Below are positions 36,761-44,983 of a stretch of DNA of 64,000 bases, in pieces. Where the stretch lies: positions 1 through 64,000 of the forward strand of contig NZ_JBNGOS010000008.1 of the NCBI RefSeq assembly GCF_050589685.1, in the 5' to 3' direction. Each line of letters opens with the position of its first letter. Position 1 is the stretch's first letter. A model generated the notes under the pieces. That model made no database searches. It was not told where the DNA came from and saw nothing but the letters and a program-made list of their open reading frames with translations. This stretch comes from Saccharicrinis sp050589685 (lineage in GTDB: Bacteria > Bacteroidota > Bacteroidia > Bacteroidales > Marinilabiliaceae). Both the position numbers and the translations under genes were made by a program.

Positions 36761-37879
36761 TTATAAAAGTTTTTTATAAACACGAATCATATCCGCAACC
36801 AACTTATCTTCTCTAAACTTTAGAGCCTGGTTGTATCCCTTGCTAATCATTTCTTTTCTTAAATCCACTGAGCTTGCCACCTTTTTTAAAACTTCAATCA
36901 TCTCTTCCTTATTTCCATACTCCACATATTGCGCACCATTTCCTCCAACCTCGGGAAAACAACTTCCTTTTGAAGTGATTACTGGTGTTCCTGAGTTTAA
37001 AGCTTCCAGAATTGGAATCCCAAATCCCTCGAAAAGGCTGGGATAGACAAACGCCAAAGATAACTGATATAAAGCAGGTAAATCTCGGGTAGGTACTCCA
37101 TGTAAAAACGTGACTTGTGATTGTATATTGTTTTTAGAAATATAGGCTTCAATTTCTTTTTTATAATCGGTTGGCCTACCAATAATAATTAATGGTAAAT
37201 CTAAATTGCCATCATGCAAGGCTTCAATAATTCCAAGCGCATTTTTTCGTTTTTCAATAGTACCCACATAAAGTATAAATTGCTTGGGCAAATTATACTT
37301 GGTTATCATTTTTTCCTTATACGGAGTGGATACCTGATCGTAATAAATGGGATTACAACCCTGATAAACCACTTTAATTTTTTCTTCGGCCACATTAAAA
37401 TACTTGATGACATCCATCTTAGACTGTTCACTAATAGCAACAATATCATCCGCATTTTGACAGGCGTGCTTGTATTTATTTGTGAATATATATCTATATG
37501 ACGGTGAAAATAATTCGGGAAATCGCAAAAAAATGACATCGTGCATCGTAACCACCGATTTGACATTTGCTTTTTTTATTCCAACCGGAAGTTCGTGGCT
37601 TAAACCATGATAAACATCTATTTTATTTTTGCTAATATCACTTGATTTTCCATATGTTCTCCAAAGGGAATGAAATCTTTTATAAAAGCCTGATTGAGGA
37701 GTTATCACTCTCGTATTACTTCCAAATGTAAAATCTATACCCTTCTTATCCTGATTTTTAAATAAAACGTACTCGTTTTCAGGCGCAAATTTACTCAAAT
37801 TACTGATCAGGTTTCGGCTATAATTGCCTAAACCGCTGGTGTTAAAAAAAGCCCTTTTGGCATCGAATCCAATTCTCAT
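36761..37879 (-). CDS. Glycosyltransferase family 4
   Basis: A 372-residue GT-B glycosyltransferase of family 4. The N-terminal GFDAKRAFFNTSGLGNYSRNL is typical of the mannosyltransferase-like branch, and the donor-binding EGFGIPILEAL gives the EX7E motif. LYVGTIEKRKN is also characteristic. It is the first gene of the minus-strand operon with neuA-HAD, neuB and the two transferase-like genes, so it probably adds a neutral sugar in the same surface glycan. Confidence 0.92.
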   Translation of the reverse strand: MRIGFDAKRAFFNTSGLGNYSRNLISNLSKFAPENEYVLFKNQDKKGIDFTFGSNTRVITPQSGFYKRFHSLWRTYGKSSDISKNKIDVYHGLSHELPVGIKKANVKSVVTMHDVIFLRFPELFSPSYRYIFTNKYKHACQNADDIVAISEQSKMDVIKYFNVAEEKIKVVYQGCNPIYYDQVSTPYKEKMITKYNLPKQFILYVGTIEKRKNALGIIEALHDGNLDLPLIIIGRPTDYKKEIEAYISKNNIQSQVTFLHGVPTRDLPALYQLSLAFVYPSLFEGFGIPILEALNSGTPVITSKGSCFPEVGGNGAQYVEYGNKEEMIEVLKKVASSVDLRKEMISKGYNQALKFREDKLVADMIRVYKKLL

Positions 37880-38047
37880 TTTTAAGAAAAGTAAGATTTA
37901 AATAATACGCAAAGGAAGTAAAATGAATCACATTAAAAAAGAACTGAAAAGCATAATTTTGCTGTCTCAGTATATGAACCATTTACATACTGTTTAGTTT
38001 GATAATAACAAAAAAAGATTCAAAAACCTAATTCCACATAAATTGAG

Positions 38048-38055
38048 TACTTTTG
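38048..38055 (+). promoter_or_regulatory. Putative -7 box (TACTTTTG)
   Basis: TACTTTTG fits TAnnTTTG and lies 16 bp before the ATG of the U32 peptidase gene. No TTTG is found at the expected -33 spacing, so the call rests on one element. Confidence 0.4.
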
Positions 38056-38071
38056 CTTTCGCTTAACAGGT

Positions 38072-39337
38072 ATGGTTACAATGAATAGAGAAGAATTTGA
38101 AATAATGGCACCGGTAGGTTCGTACGAATCGCTAAGGGCCGCCATTCAGGGAGGAGCCAATTCGGTATATTTTGGCATTGAGGGATTGAATATGCGTTCC
38201 CGGTCATCGAACAACTTTACGGTAGACGACTTGCACGAGATTGTTAAAATAGCACAAGAACACCAGGTGAAAACATATCTCACGGTGAATACTGTTCTAT
38301 ACGATCGGGATTTGAACTTGATGCGTAAAGTTATTCTGGCAGCAAAAGAAGCTAATATTTCTGCCGTTATTGCCTCAGATGTTTCCGCTATTTCCTTTGC
38401 ACGAGAAATAGGGGTAGAGGTGCACTTGAGCACCCAACTTAATATTTCGAATACGGAGGCGTTGAAATTTTATGCCCGGTATGCAGATGTAGTGGTATTG
38501 GCGCGTGAACTTGATTTAGACCAGGTAGCCCAAATTTATCGCGAAATACAGCTGCAACAAATTAAAGGTCCCAAAGGCGAATTGATTCAAATTGAAATGT
38601 TCAGTCACGGGGCGCTCTGCATGGCTGTTTCGGGAAAGTGCTATTTGAGCCTGCACAACACCACTTCCTCAGCAAATAGAGGTGCTTGCCTGCAAACTTG
38701 CAGAAGAAGTTATATTGTTACCGACAAGGAAACAGGACAGGAGCTGGAAGTAGACAATGAATACATCATGTCGCCCAAAGATTTAAAGACCATCCACTTT
38801 TTAAATAAGATGGTAGATGCCGGGGTTCGCGTGTTTAAAATTGAGGGTAGGGCAAGAGGTCCCGAATATGTACATACCGTTGTAAAAGCATATAATGAGG
38901 CTTTAAATGCCATCCTGGATGGAAGTTTTGATCAGGATAAAATCGATGGCTGGAACAAAGAACTCGAAACAGTTTTCAACCGCGGATTTTGGGATGGTTA
39001 TTATCTGGGACAAAAGCTGGGAGAGTGGAGTCATAATTATGGAAACAGGGCTTCGAAACGTAAAATATATATAGGTAAAGGCACCAACTATTTCCCGAAA
39101 ATTGGCGTAGCCGAATTTCTGATGGAAACGCAAAACCTGAAAGTAGGTGATGAAATTCTGATTACAGGCCCAACAACGGGCGTAGTAAAAATGATAGTAC
39201 CCGAAATAAGGGTTGATTTAAATCCCGTGGAAGAAACCGTTAAAGGCGACAGGTTTTCCATTCCAATAGAAGAAAAGATCAGGAGATCGGATAAATTGTA
39301 TAAACTGGTGGATGCACATCCATCTATTAGTCAATAG
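38072..39337 (+). CDS. Peptidase U32 family protein (RNA hydroxylation type)
   Basis: A 421-residue U32 protein. The conserved region MFSHGALCMAVSGKCYLS followed by RGACLQTCRRSY supplies four Cys, known to bind an iron-sulfur cluster in relatives such as RlhA and TrhP, which act in 23S rRNA or tRNA hydroxylation. Other family members were described as collagenase-like peptidases. I favour RNA modification from the motif order, but cannot choose the exact target. Two candidate ATGs lie 9 bp apart (38072 and 38081). Confidence 0.9.
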   Translation: MVTMNREEFEIMAPVGSYESLRAAIQGGANSVYFGIEGLNMRSRSSNNFTVDDLHEIVKIAQEHQVKTYLTVNTVLYDRDLNLMRKVILAAKEANISAVIASDVSAISFAREIGVEVHLSTQLNISNTEALKFYARYADVVVLARELDLDQVAQIYREIQLQQIKGPKGELIQIEMFSHGALCMAVSGKCYLSLHNTTSSANRGACLQTCRRSYIVTDKETGQELEVDNEYIMSPKDLKTIHFLNKMVDAGVRVFKIEGRARGPEYVHTVVKAYNEALNAILDGSFDQDKIDGWNKELETVFNRGFWDGYYLGQKLGEWSHNYGNRASKRKIYIGKGTNYFPKIGVAEFLMETQNLKVGDEILITGPTTGVVKMIVPEIRVDLNPVEETVKGDRFSIPIEEKIRRSDKLYKLVDAHPSISQ

Positions 39338-39410
39338 TGCAATAGTCACTGGTCATTAGTGGGTTACTACTTACAAAAAGCAATTACTATTGACCAATAA
39401 ACCAAATTAA

Positions 39411-40208
39411 ATGAAACATCAAGGCAATATAATTAAAATGAAAAGCAACTTAGCTGAGAAAGTTGAATATGCTTTACCTGTGGGAGATGAACTTGTTGCG
39501 TTAAATGAATTTATCAACCAAAAGATTGTTTTAACCTATTTGCATCAAATCAATTGTATAGCCTGCGGTAAAAAAACCCAGAAATCGTTCGGACAAGGAT
39601 TTTGCTATAAGTGTTTTATGGAAGCCCCCGAGGCCAGTGAGTGTATTCTGCATCCCGATACGTGCAAAGCACATTTAGGTATATCACGAGACCAGGAATG
39701 GGCCAATAATCACTGTCTAACACCCCACGTGGTATATTTGGCTGTATCCTCCAATTTAAAGGTTGGTATCACCCGCAAAACACAAATACCGACGCGATGG
39801 ATAGATCAAGGCGCATCCAAAGCCATTATTTTAGCCGAGACCCCCAACCGCCATATTGCCGGTACCATCGAAAAGTTTTTGATGCAATATTACGCTGATA
39901 AAACAAACTGGCAAGCTATGCTAAAAGGAAAAACGCAAGAGACAGACTTGTTATTCGAAAAAGAAAAAGCCTGCAACTATTTACCAAAAGAACTAAAACA
40001 ATATTGCATTGCCGACAATACCGTAACAGAAATCGATTTTCCTGTGGAGCAATTTCCTACTAAAATTAGTAGTTTAAGTTTTGATAAATCAGAAAAGGTA
40101 GAGGGCACCTTAACCGGAATAAAAGGACAGTATCTAATACTGGATAATTATAACGTAATTAATATACGAAAACACAATGGGTATAAGATTGAAATAGAAA
40201 CTCCTTAA
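39411..40208 (+). CDS. DUF2797 protein with GIY-YIG-like segment
   Basis: A 265-residue protein of the DUF2797 family. Residues about 45-100 hold Cys pairs (CIACGKK, FCYKCF) and more Cys/His likely to bind zinc. The following HVVYLAVSSNLKVGITR resembles the GIY-YIG nuclease strand pattern. Function is not established for the family. It follows the U32 gene by 73 bp on the same strand and runs into the convergent lipoprotein gene at 40226 with 17 bp between stops. Confidence 0.82.
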   Translation: MKHQGNIIKMKSNLAEKVEYALPVGDELVALNEFINQKIVLTYLHQINCIACGKKTQKSFGQGFCYKCFMEAPEASECILHPDTCKAHLGISRDQEWANNHCLTPHVVYLAVSSNLKVGITRKTQIPTRWIDQGASKAIILAETPNRHIAGTIEKFLMQYYADKTNWQAMLKGKTQETDLLFEKEKACNYLPKELKQYCIADNTVTEIDFPVEQFPTKISSLSFDKSEKVEGTLTGIKGQYLILDNYNVINIRKHNGYKIEIETP

Positions 40209-40225
40209 AAAGTGTATCTTTCAAC

Positions 40226-41026
40226 TTATTCCGGTAAACTCTCTCCAGTAGTATTTCTGGAAATCCTATCTGTGTTAACCATAAAATTAATCACCACATT
40301 ATTTACTATTGAATCATTGGTTCTTCTGCTTGAAGAACCTTTAATTTTCAAGAAATCATTTACCAGAAAATCAGAACCGTCGTTAAGGGTTTTCACCTCG
40401 CTTAAGGGATAGGTATTTTTCCAATTATCTGTCAATAAGTTTTTGATGATGATATTATTATTACCAAAATCACCAAGTAGTATCACCGGAACACCCGCAC
40501 TTATCTTATCAATCTTTTTCAATAAATCAAAGCCAATTAATTCTGATTGGTAGGTGTTCAAATCCTTCTGTAGTTCAAGACTAAACAGGTAAAAAATATG
40601 ACCTGAACTCTTGTTTTTTAACTGATACCATGAAATCACATTTTCACCTCGCTTCAAGGTATCATCATCATACATACTAAAGGATGAAGCCAAAAACTCA
40701 AAAGAGGTATTTTTAAAAGCAACCGGTGAAACCAAGTTTAAGTTAGAATCCTGGCCTGTATTCAAAGGCATAAAACTATATCCTTTCGAATTAATATGAT
40801 CTGCACATTCCTTGCTAAAGATAGTTCCTTTAAAACTAATTAAATCCGGATTCGATTTATCTATAAAAACCTGTAAAGTGTCAAAATAAGGCTGATTTAT
40901 TGCCATCGTATCATTTGTATACCGACAATTAAATTTCATGGTGGTTACGGATACATTTTTACCCTTCCGATTACAACCGGTAAAAAGGATCAACACGAAG
41001 AATAGAATGATATAAATCAACTTCAT
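40226..41026 (-). CDS. Degenerate endonuclease/exonuclease/phosphatase-fold lipoprotein
   Basis: A 266-residue lipoprotein (lipobox LFTGC, Cys18). The arrangement MKFNCRY, PDLISFKG, VSPVAFKN, GENVISWYQLKNKSSGHIFY and PVILLGDFG follows the EEP fold found in secreted Bacteroidota nucleases and phosphatases. Key residues are altered: the Glu of GxQE is lost (ISFKG, 63-67), the NTHLDH His is missing (FSLELQ) and GDFN is GDFG (185-188). It is therefore probably catalytically inactive or changed in function. It is shorter than most relatives and is a single-gene unit. Confidence 0.65.
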   Translation of the reverse strand: MKLIYIILFFVLILFTGCNRKGKNVSVTTMKFNCRYTNDTMAINQPYFDTLQVFIDKSNPDLISFKGTIFSKECADHINSKGYSFMPLNTGQDSNLNLVSPVAFKNTSFEFLASSFSMYDDDTLKRGENVISWYQLKNKSSGHIFYLFSLELQKDLNTYQSELIGFDLLKKIDKISAGVPVILLGDFGNNNIIIKNLLTDNWKNTYPLSEVKTLNDGSDFLVNDFLKIKGSSSRRTNDSIVNNVVINFMVNTDRISRNTTGESLPE

Positions 41027-41217
41027 TATAAACTATTTGCACTAAATATACACGGTTAAAAAGCACAAACACCTTAATTTACACGTGAAGCCCTTAATAC
41101 TTGATAATAAACCCTAATTTGTTGATGATTACCAAAAGCTTTAATGCATTTATTGGATAAAGGGATACGGACAATTCTCGTTTTAAAATACAAAACAACA
41201 ATGCTTTAAAATTACTG

Positions 41218-42084
41218 CTAATCCAAAGAATCGATATGGATAGTGACACCAATTTTAAACTTTTTCTTTACTTCATTTTCATATTTTGTGGCAATTCTGT
41301 GTGCTTCTGTTAAACTCATGTTTCCCGGTAACGAAATATGGAACGTGAGTTCGGAGTGATGACCGTATTTGTGTATTAAAAAATGATGCGGATCCAGGTC
41401 CTTCATAAAGGAATCGAACCCTATCTTTTGAATCTTCTCTTTCAGTTCTTCTTCAATTCTTTCACCCAAAAATAGCGACATTGCCTCTTTCAAAATTTTA
41501 TACGTCGTATAAAAAATCATTAAGGAAACAATCAGCCCGAGCACCCCGTCCATCCACCAAAAATATTTTCCTACAAAAATACCCGTCAGGATAACAATGC
41601 TCGAAATTGCATCGCTTCTATGGTGCCACCCATCTGCAATCAGCGAAGTTGAAGCCGTCTTTTTACCAAAAATGATTGAATATTGCGCCATTATTTCTTT
41701 CACAATTATAGAAACCACAGTCACAATAATTGCCCATTTACCGTATTCTACCGATTCGTGGGAAGTTAGCTTTAAAATGGATTCGTACGTAAAATTTGCG
41801 CCAACAATGGCCAACAGAATACCTACAAATATGGTGGCAATGAGTTCGGCCCTTCCATGTCCAAACGGATGATCTTCGTCGGCGGGTTTCAGGGACACTT
41901 TAATACCAATCAGAACCGCAAAAGAGGAAATTGAGTCGGTTAATGTATGCCATGCATCGGCTATTAACGCCACCGAATTATATAAGATACCCACCCAAAA
42001 TTTAATTCCAAAAAGTATAATATTTAAAACGATAGACAACCACGATATAATTAATCCTGTAGTGTATTTTTTGTTTGTGCTCAT
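41218..42084 (-). CDS. Cation diffusion facilitator family metal exporter
   Basis: A 288-residue CDF transporter with six predicted transmembrane helices and a C-terminal cytoplasmic domain. Metal-site signatures are LIADAWHTLTD in TM2 and LIADGWHHRSD in TM5, giving the HxxxD pattern usual for zinc-type transporters. It exports divalent metal (Zn, Fe or Mn) using protons. It is 5 bp downstream of the rhodanese gene and is the last gene of a hemW-rhodanese-CDF operon. Confidence 0.93.
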   Translation of the reverse strand: MSTNKKYTTGLIISWLSIVLNIILFGIKFWVGILYNSVALIADAWHTLTDSISSFAVLIGIKVSLKPADEDHPFGHGRAELIATIFVGILLAIVGANFTYESILKLTSHESVEYGKWAIIVTVVSIIVKEIMAQYSIIFGKKTASTSLIADGWHHRSDAISSIVILTGIFVGKYFWWMDGVLGLIVSLMIFYTTYKILKEAMSLFLGERIEEELKEKIQKIGFDSFMKDLDPHHFLIHKYGHHSELTFHISLPGNMSLTEAHRIATKYENEVKKKFKIGVTIHIDSLD

Positions 42085-42089
42085 TTATT

Positions 42090-42482
42090 TCAGTCTTTTA
42101 TCACGGAATTATCCATTGGGTAACCATTCTTTTTCCATTCTTTTATTCCGCCCTTGAGCTCGAATACTTTTTTATATCCTAATAGAACCAGCAATTTAGA
42201 GCAATCCTTACTTCTTTTTCCGATATCACAGTACAAAAAGATAGATGTTTCTTTTTTCAAATCACCCAAAAAAGAATGTAAACTGTCCTTGGTTCCTGCC
42301 CAGAGCGCATCTTTAATTCTATTTTGCCGGTATTCCCCCAATACCCTGATATCAAAAATTGCGATATCTTCTGTCGAAGATATCCTTTTATAAAACTCAT
42401 CACATTCAATAATTTTTGGCTTTTGCGAAAAACTGTTGAATGGTAAAACAAGTAACAACAATATATTAAAAAACAACTTCAT
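42090..42482 (-). CDS. Secreted single-domain rhodanese
   Basis: A 130-residue protein with a signal peptide (about 1-19) and one rhodanese domain. The active-site loop is YCDIGKRS with the catalytic Cys. It should act on sulfur or persulfide in the periplasm. It lies 11 bp after hemW and 5 bp before the cation exporter. Confidence 0.9.
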   Translation of the reverse strand: MKLFFNILLLLVLPFNSFSQKPKIIECDEFYKRISSTEDIAIFDIRVLGEYRQNRIKDALWAGTKDSLHSFLGDLKKETSIFLYCDIGKRSKDCSKLLVLLGYKKVFELKGGIKEWKKNGYPMDNSVIKD

Positions 42483-42493
42483 TCACCTATACA

Positions 42494-43618
42494 TTAAGCC
42501 ATAAAAAAATCCGAAATAATCCGATCCGTCAATATTTTTTTATCCTTGCACATCTTTAAATAACCATCTTGTTCAAACGTATTTTTTAAAATTATATTTT
42601 TCGACTTTGTTTCTTTAAAAAGATCCACAAACCGGGTATTCATTTTATATATTGAATTTAAATCAACCCCTTTGTTTGTTCGTAAACCAAGCATTATTGT
42701 TTCGTTATATATATCTTTTTCCGATAATGTTTCCTCTTCGTAACAGATTTCATCATTTTGTACCCGCCCAATATATTCCTTTAAGTCTGATATATTCCAT
42801 CTTCTGGTAGTACCTGAATAAGAATGTGCCGAAGGCCCAAATCCTAAATAACTGCTACCGCTCCAATAGCTCGAATTATGTTTCGATTCAAAGCCGGGTT
42901 TGCAAAAATTGGAAATTTCGTAATCCTGAAAACCACCTTTTTCCAGTTTATGAATTAATTTAGAATATTGTTCGGCACTTATTTTATCATCTACTTCTTT
43001 GATTCTATTTTTTTTCAATTTTTTATAAAACACCGTACCAGGTTCAAAAGTAAGATGATAAGCAGAGATGTGCTGAACATGAAGACTTAATGATTTGTCA
43101 ATACTGTTTTCCCATTCTTCGGCAGACATATCGGGTATACCATAAATCAAATCTATACTAATATTGTCGAACCCGGAATTTTGGGACAACTGAACCGCCT
43201 GAACCGCTTCCTCGGCATTATGTCTGCGGTTCATAAAGGCAAGTATCCTGTCATTAAAGCTCTGCACGCCCAAACTCAAGCGATTAAAACCAAGTTCACT
43301 TAAATCCTCTACATATTCCTTGTTAATATCGTCTGGATTTACTTCAACGGTAAACTCTTCCAGTTTGGATAAATCGTAATTGATAGAAAGCGTATTTATT
43401 ATTTTTTCAAAATCTTTTTTTTGAAGTAAACTAGGCGTCCCTCCACCAAAATAAATGGTCTGTATGGCTTCCCCATTTAATTCGTTTTTTCTTTCTCTGA
43501 TTTCCTTGCACAACGCGGATACAAAGTCTGATTTATCCGTTAAACGGACAAGGCTATAAAAATCGCAGTAGCCGCATTTTTGAATACAAAAGGGAATATG
43601 GATATAAATTCCAGCCAT
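42494..43618 (-). CDS. hemW: HemW-type radical SAM heme chaperone
   Basis: A 374-residue radical SAM protein with the cluster motif FCIQKCGYCDFYS (three Cys plus the HemW-type fourth Cys), FGGGTPSLL and GPSAHSY. HemW proteins, formerly annotated as oxygen-independent coproporphyrinogen oxidase-like, bind heme and deliver it to respiratory enzymes. It is the first gene of a minus-strand operon. The divergent VanZ-like gene starts 173 bp away, with a parS site between. Confidence 0.93.
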   Translation of the reverse strand: MAGIYIHIPFCIQKCGYCDFYSLVRLTDKSDFVSALCKEIRERKNELNGEAIQTIYFGGGTPSLLQKKDFEKIINTLSINYDLSKLEEFTVEVNPDDINKEYVEDLSELGFNRLSLGVQSFNDRILAFMNRRHNAEEAVQAVQLSQNSGFDNISIDLIYGIPDMSAEEWENSIDKSLSLHVQHISAYHLTFEPGTVFYKKLKKNRIKEVDDKISAEQYSKLIHKLEKGGFQDYEISNFCKPGFESKHNSSYWSGSSYLGFGPSAHSYSGTTRRWNISDLKEYIGRVQNDEICYEEETLSEKDIYNETIMLGLRTNKGVDLNSIYKMNTRFVDLFKETKSKNIILKNTFEQDGYLKMCKDKKILTDRIISDFFMA

Positions 43619-43681
43619 TAATAAATTGTTTTATACTGTAACTGTTGATTGATGCTATGGTTTAAAAAAAATTAACATGAA

Positions 43682-43697
43682 CGTTTCACGTGAAACA
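43682..43697. other. parS-like ParB binding site
   Basis: CGTTTCACGTGAAACA is the bacterial parS sequence (TGTTTCACGTGAAACA) with one change at the first base; the inner 14 bases are a perfect palindrome. It lies between hemW and the VanZ-like gene and abuts the -33 element of the latter. Confidence 0.88.
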
Positions 43698-43727
43698 TTT
43701 GTTTAATACTTTAATATGGTACATTTG
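43698..43727 (+). promoter_or_regulatory. Promoter of the VanZ-like gene
   Basis: TTTG (43698-43701), an 18-bp spacer and TACATTTG (43720-43727) match the Bacteroidota -33/-7 consensus on both elements. Transcription should start near 43734, about 58 bp before the ATG. The upstream parS palindrome ends one base before the -33 element, so ParB binding could affect expression. Confidence 0.75.
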
Positions 43728-43791
43728 TTGATGACTATCATACTCAAATGAATCATAAAAACTGAAACCATTAAATTACAAAAAACTGAAT

Positions 43792-44199
43792 ATGATTATT
43801 TTAAAAAATTTTTGGAGGAGTATTTTATTATTTCTGACTATTTTTTTTCTCAGTATCATGAACGTTGGTAATATCGTACCTAATAATGTACCCCTATTTA
43901 ATCATTTTGACAAATTCGCACATTTCTCCATGTATTTGTCCCTAAGTTTTGTTTTTTTTATTGAAAACCACAAAAGCGTAAAACCCATCAGAAAAAGATG
44001 GATTGTACTGGACACTATTATTTTAGGAGTTTTAATAGAGTTTATACAGTTATTATTTACAAACAACAGAAGCGGTAACTTTTACGACGCTGTTTTTAAT
44101 ACCATCGGAGTTATTTCAGGAAGTATCTTATATTTTTCGTTAAGAAACTATCCGTTTATTTACAAGTTAATGCTTTTCAAAAAAGCTTACAGTAAATAA
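43792..44199 (+). CDS. VanZ-like integral membrane protein
   Basis: A 135-residue protein with four predicted transmembrane helices and the VanZ-like signature: NHFDKFAHFSMYLSLSF, then LIEFIQLLFTNNRSGNFYDAVFNTIG. The role of most VanZ-like proteins is unclear. The 3' end overlaps the convergent Rrf2 gene by 13 bp. Confidence 0.88.
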   Translation: MIILKNFWRSILLFLTIFFLSIMNVGNIVPNNVPLFNHFDKFAHFSMYLSLSFVFFIENHKSVKPIRKRWIVLDTIILGVLIEFIQLLFTNNRSGNFYDAVFNTIGVISGSILYFSLRNYPFIYKLMLFKKAYSK

Positions 44200-44630
44200 T
44201 AATCTTCCTTGCTTCCAATACGTTCCGTAATATCTCCTATTGTTTCATTTTTAAAAAGCTGGTACATCTGGCTACGTGCCTCACAAAACTGATCGTGAAC
44301 CGGACAAGGGCGATTGTTTTCATGTGCCGATTTACAGGTATTCATACCAATCAAACAATTCTCAAATACATCTAATCCGTCAATGATAGTAACGATATCC
44401 AATAAGGTGATTTCTTTTGCCTCAAGCGCCAACGAAAATCCGCCATGAGGGCCTTTATTGGACAATAACATTTTTTGTTTGGCCAGCGTTTGAAGAATTT
44501 TACCCAAAAAAGGTGTGGGTATATCCAGGTCTTTCGAAATTTGTTTAATCCCGATTTTCTTACCGTCCTCCTGGTTCAAGGCCAGGTATATTACCGAACG
44601 TACTGCGTACTTACATGTATTAGATAGCAT
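44187..44630 (-). CDS. Rrf2 family transcriptional regulator
   Basis: A 147-residue Rrf2-type winged-helix repressor (CKYAVRSVIYLA at the start, LLSNKGPHGGFSLA in the wing). Four Cys in ENCLIGMNTC...RPCPVHDQFC can ligate an iron-sulfur cluster, as in IscR, NsrR and RsrR, so it may sense iron, nitric oxide or redox state. Tandem ACAAAT elements directly upstream are candidate operators. Confidence 0.92.
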   Translation of the reverse strand: MLSNTCKYAVRSVIYLALNQEDGKKIGIKQISKDLDIPTPFLGKILQTLAKQKMLLSNKGPHGGFSLALEAKEITLLDIVTIIDGLDVFENCLIGMNTCKSAHENNRPCPVHDQFCEARSQMYQLFKNETIGDITERIGSKEDYYLL

Positions 44631-44983
44631 AATAAAAGATTTACAAATGCTAAATTACACAAATATGCTAAAACACAAATAACTTATTGTAACTTACTGT
44701 TAATATTCCGGCAAAAAAGTGCTAACAAATAAATACCAAGTTAGCCTAATAGAAATCAGCTCAAACTGTTGCCGTATTATAGGTCAAACTCCGTTTTAGA
44801 GTATTAGGCAAAAGAAGAGATAAGTGAAATTTGATAAACATGTATTCATCAATTTTTGCGGCCTGTGAGGACAATAGCATGCTTCCCTACACAAAAGAAA
44901 GAACCAATAATTATATAATACATTAAACTATAACAGAACCAAATTCATTTGATCCATGCTAGTTAACCTTAATTTAGTTTAAG
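44631..44983. other. Intergenic region with tandem ACAAAT/GCTAAA repeats
   Basis: This 353-bp gene-free stretch separates the start of the Rrf2 gene from the end of the lutB-like gene. Next to the Rrf2 start, ACAAAT occurs three times with exact 16-bp periodicity (44643, 44659, 44675), interleaved with two GCTAAA copies (44649 and 44667). These may be operator sites for autoregulation. The remaining 300 bp are AT-rich and I see no other gene or hairpin. Confidence 0.5.

Noticed and set aside
39726..39731. CACGTG core inside the DUF2797 gene
   Set aside because: The flanks (CCC and GTA) do not match parS; only the central six bases fit.
41082..41087. CACGTG core in the gap upstream of the CDF region
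   Set aside because: Only half of the palindrome (CACGTGAA) is present; the left arm is unrelated.
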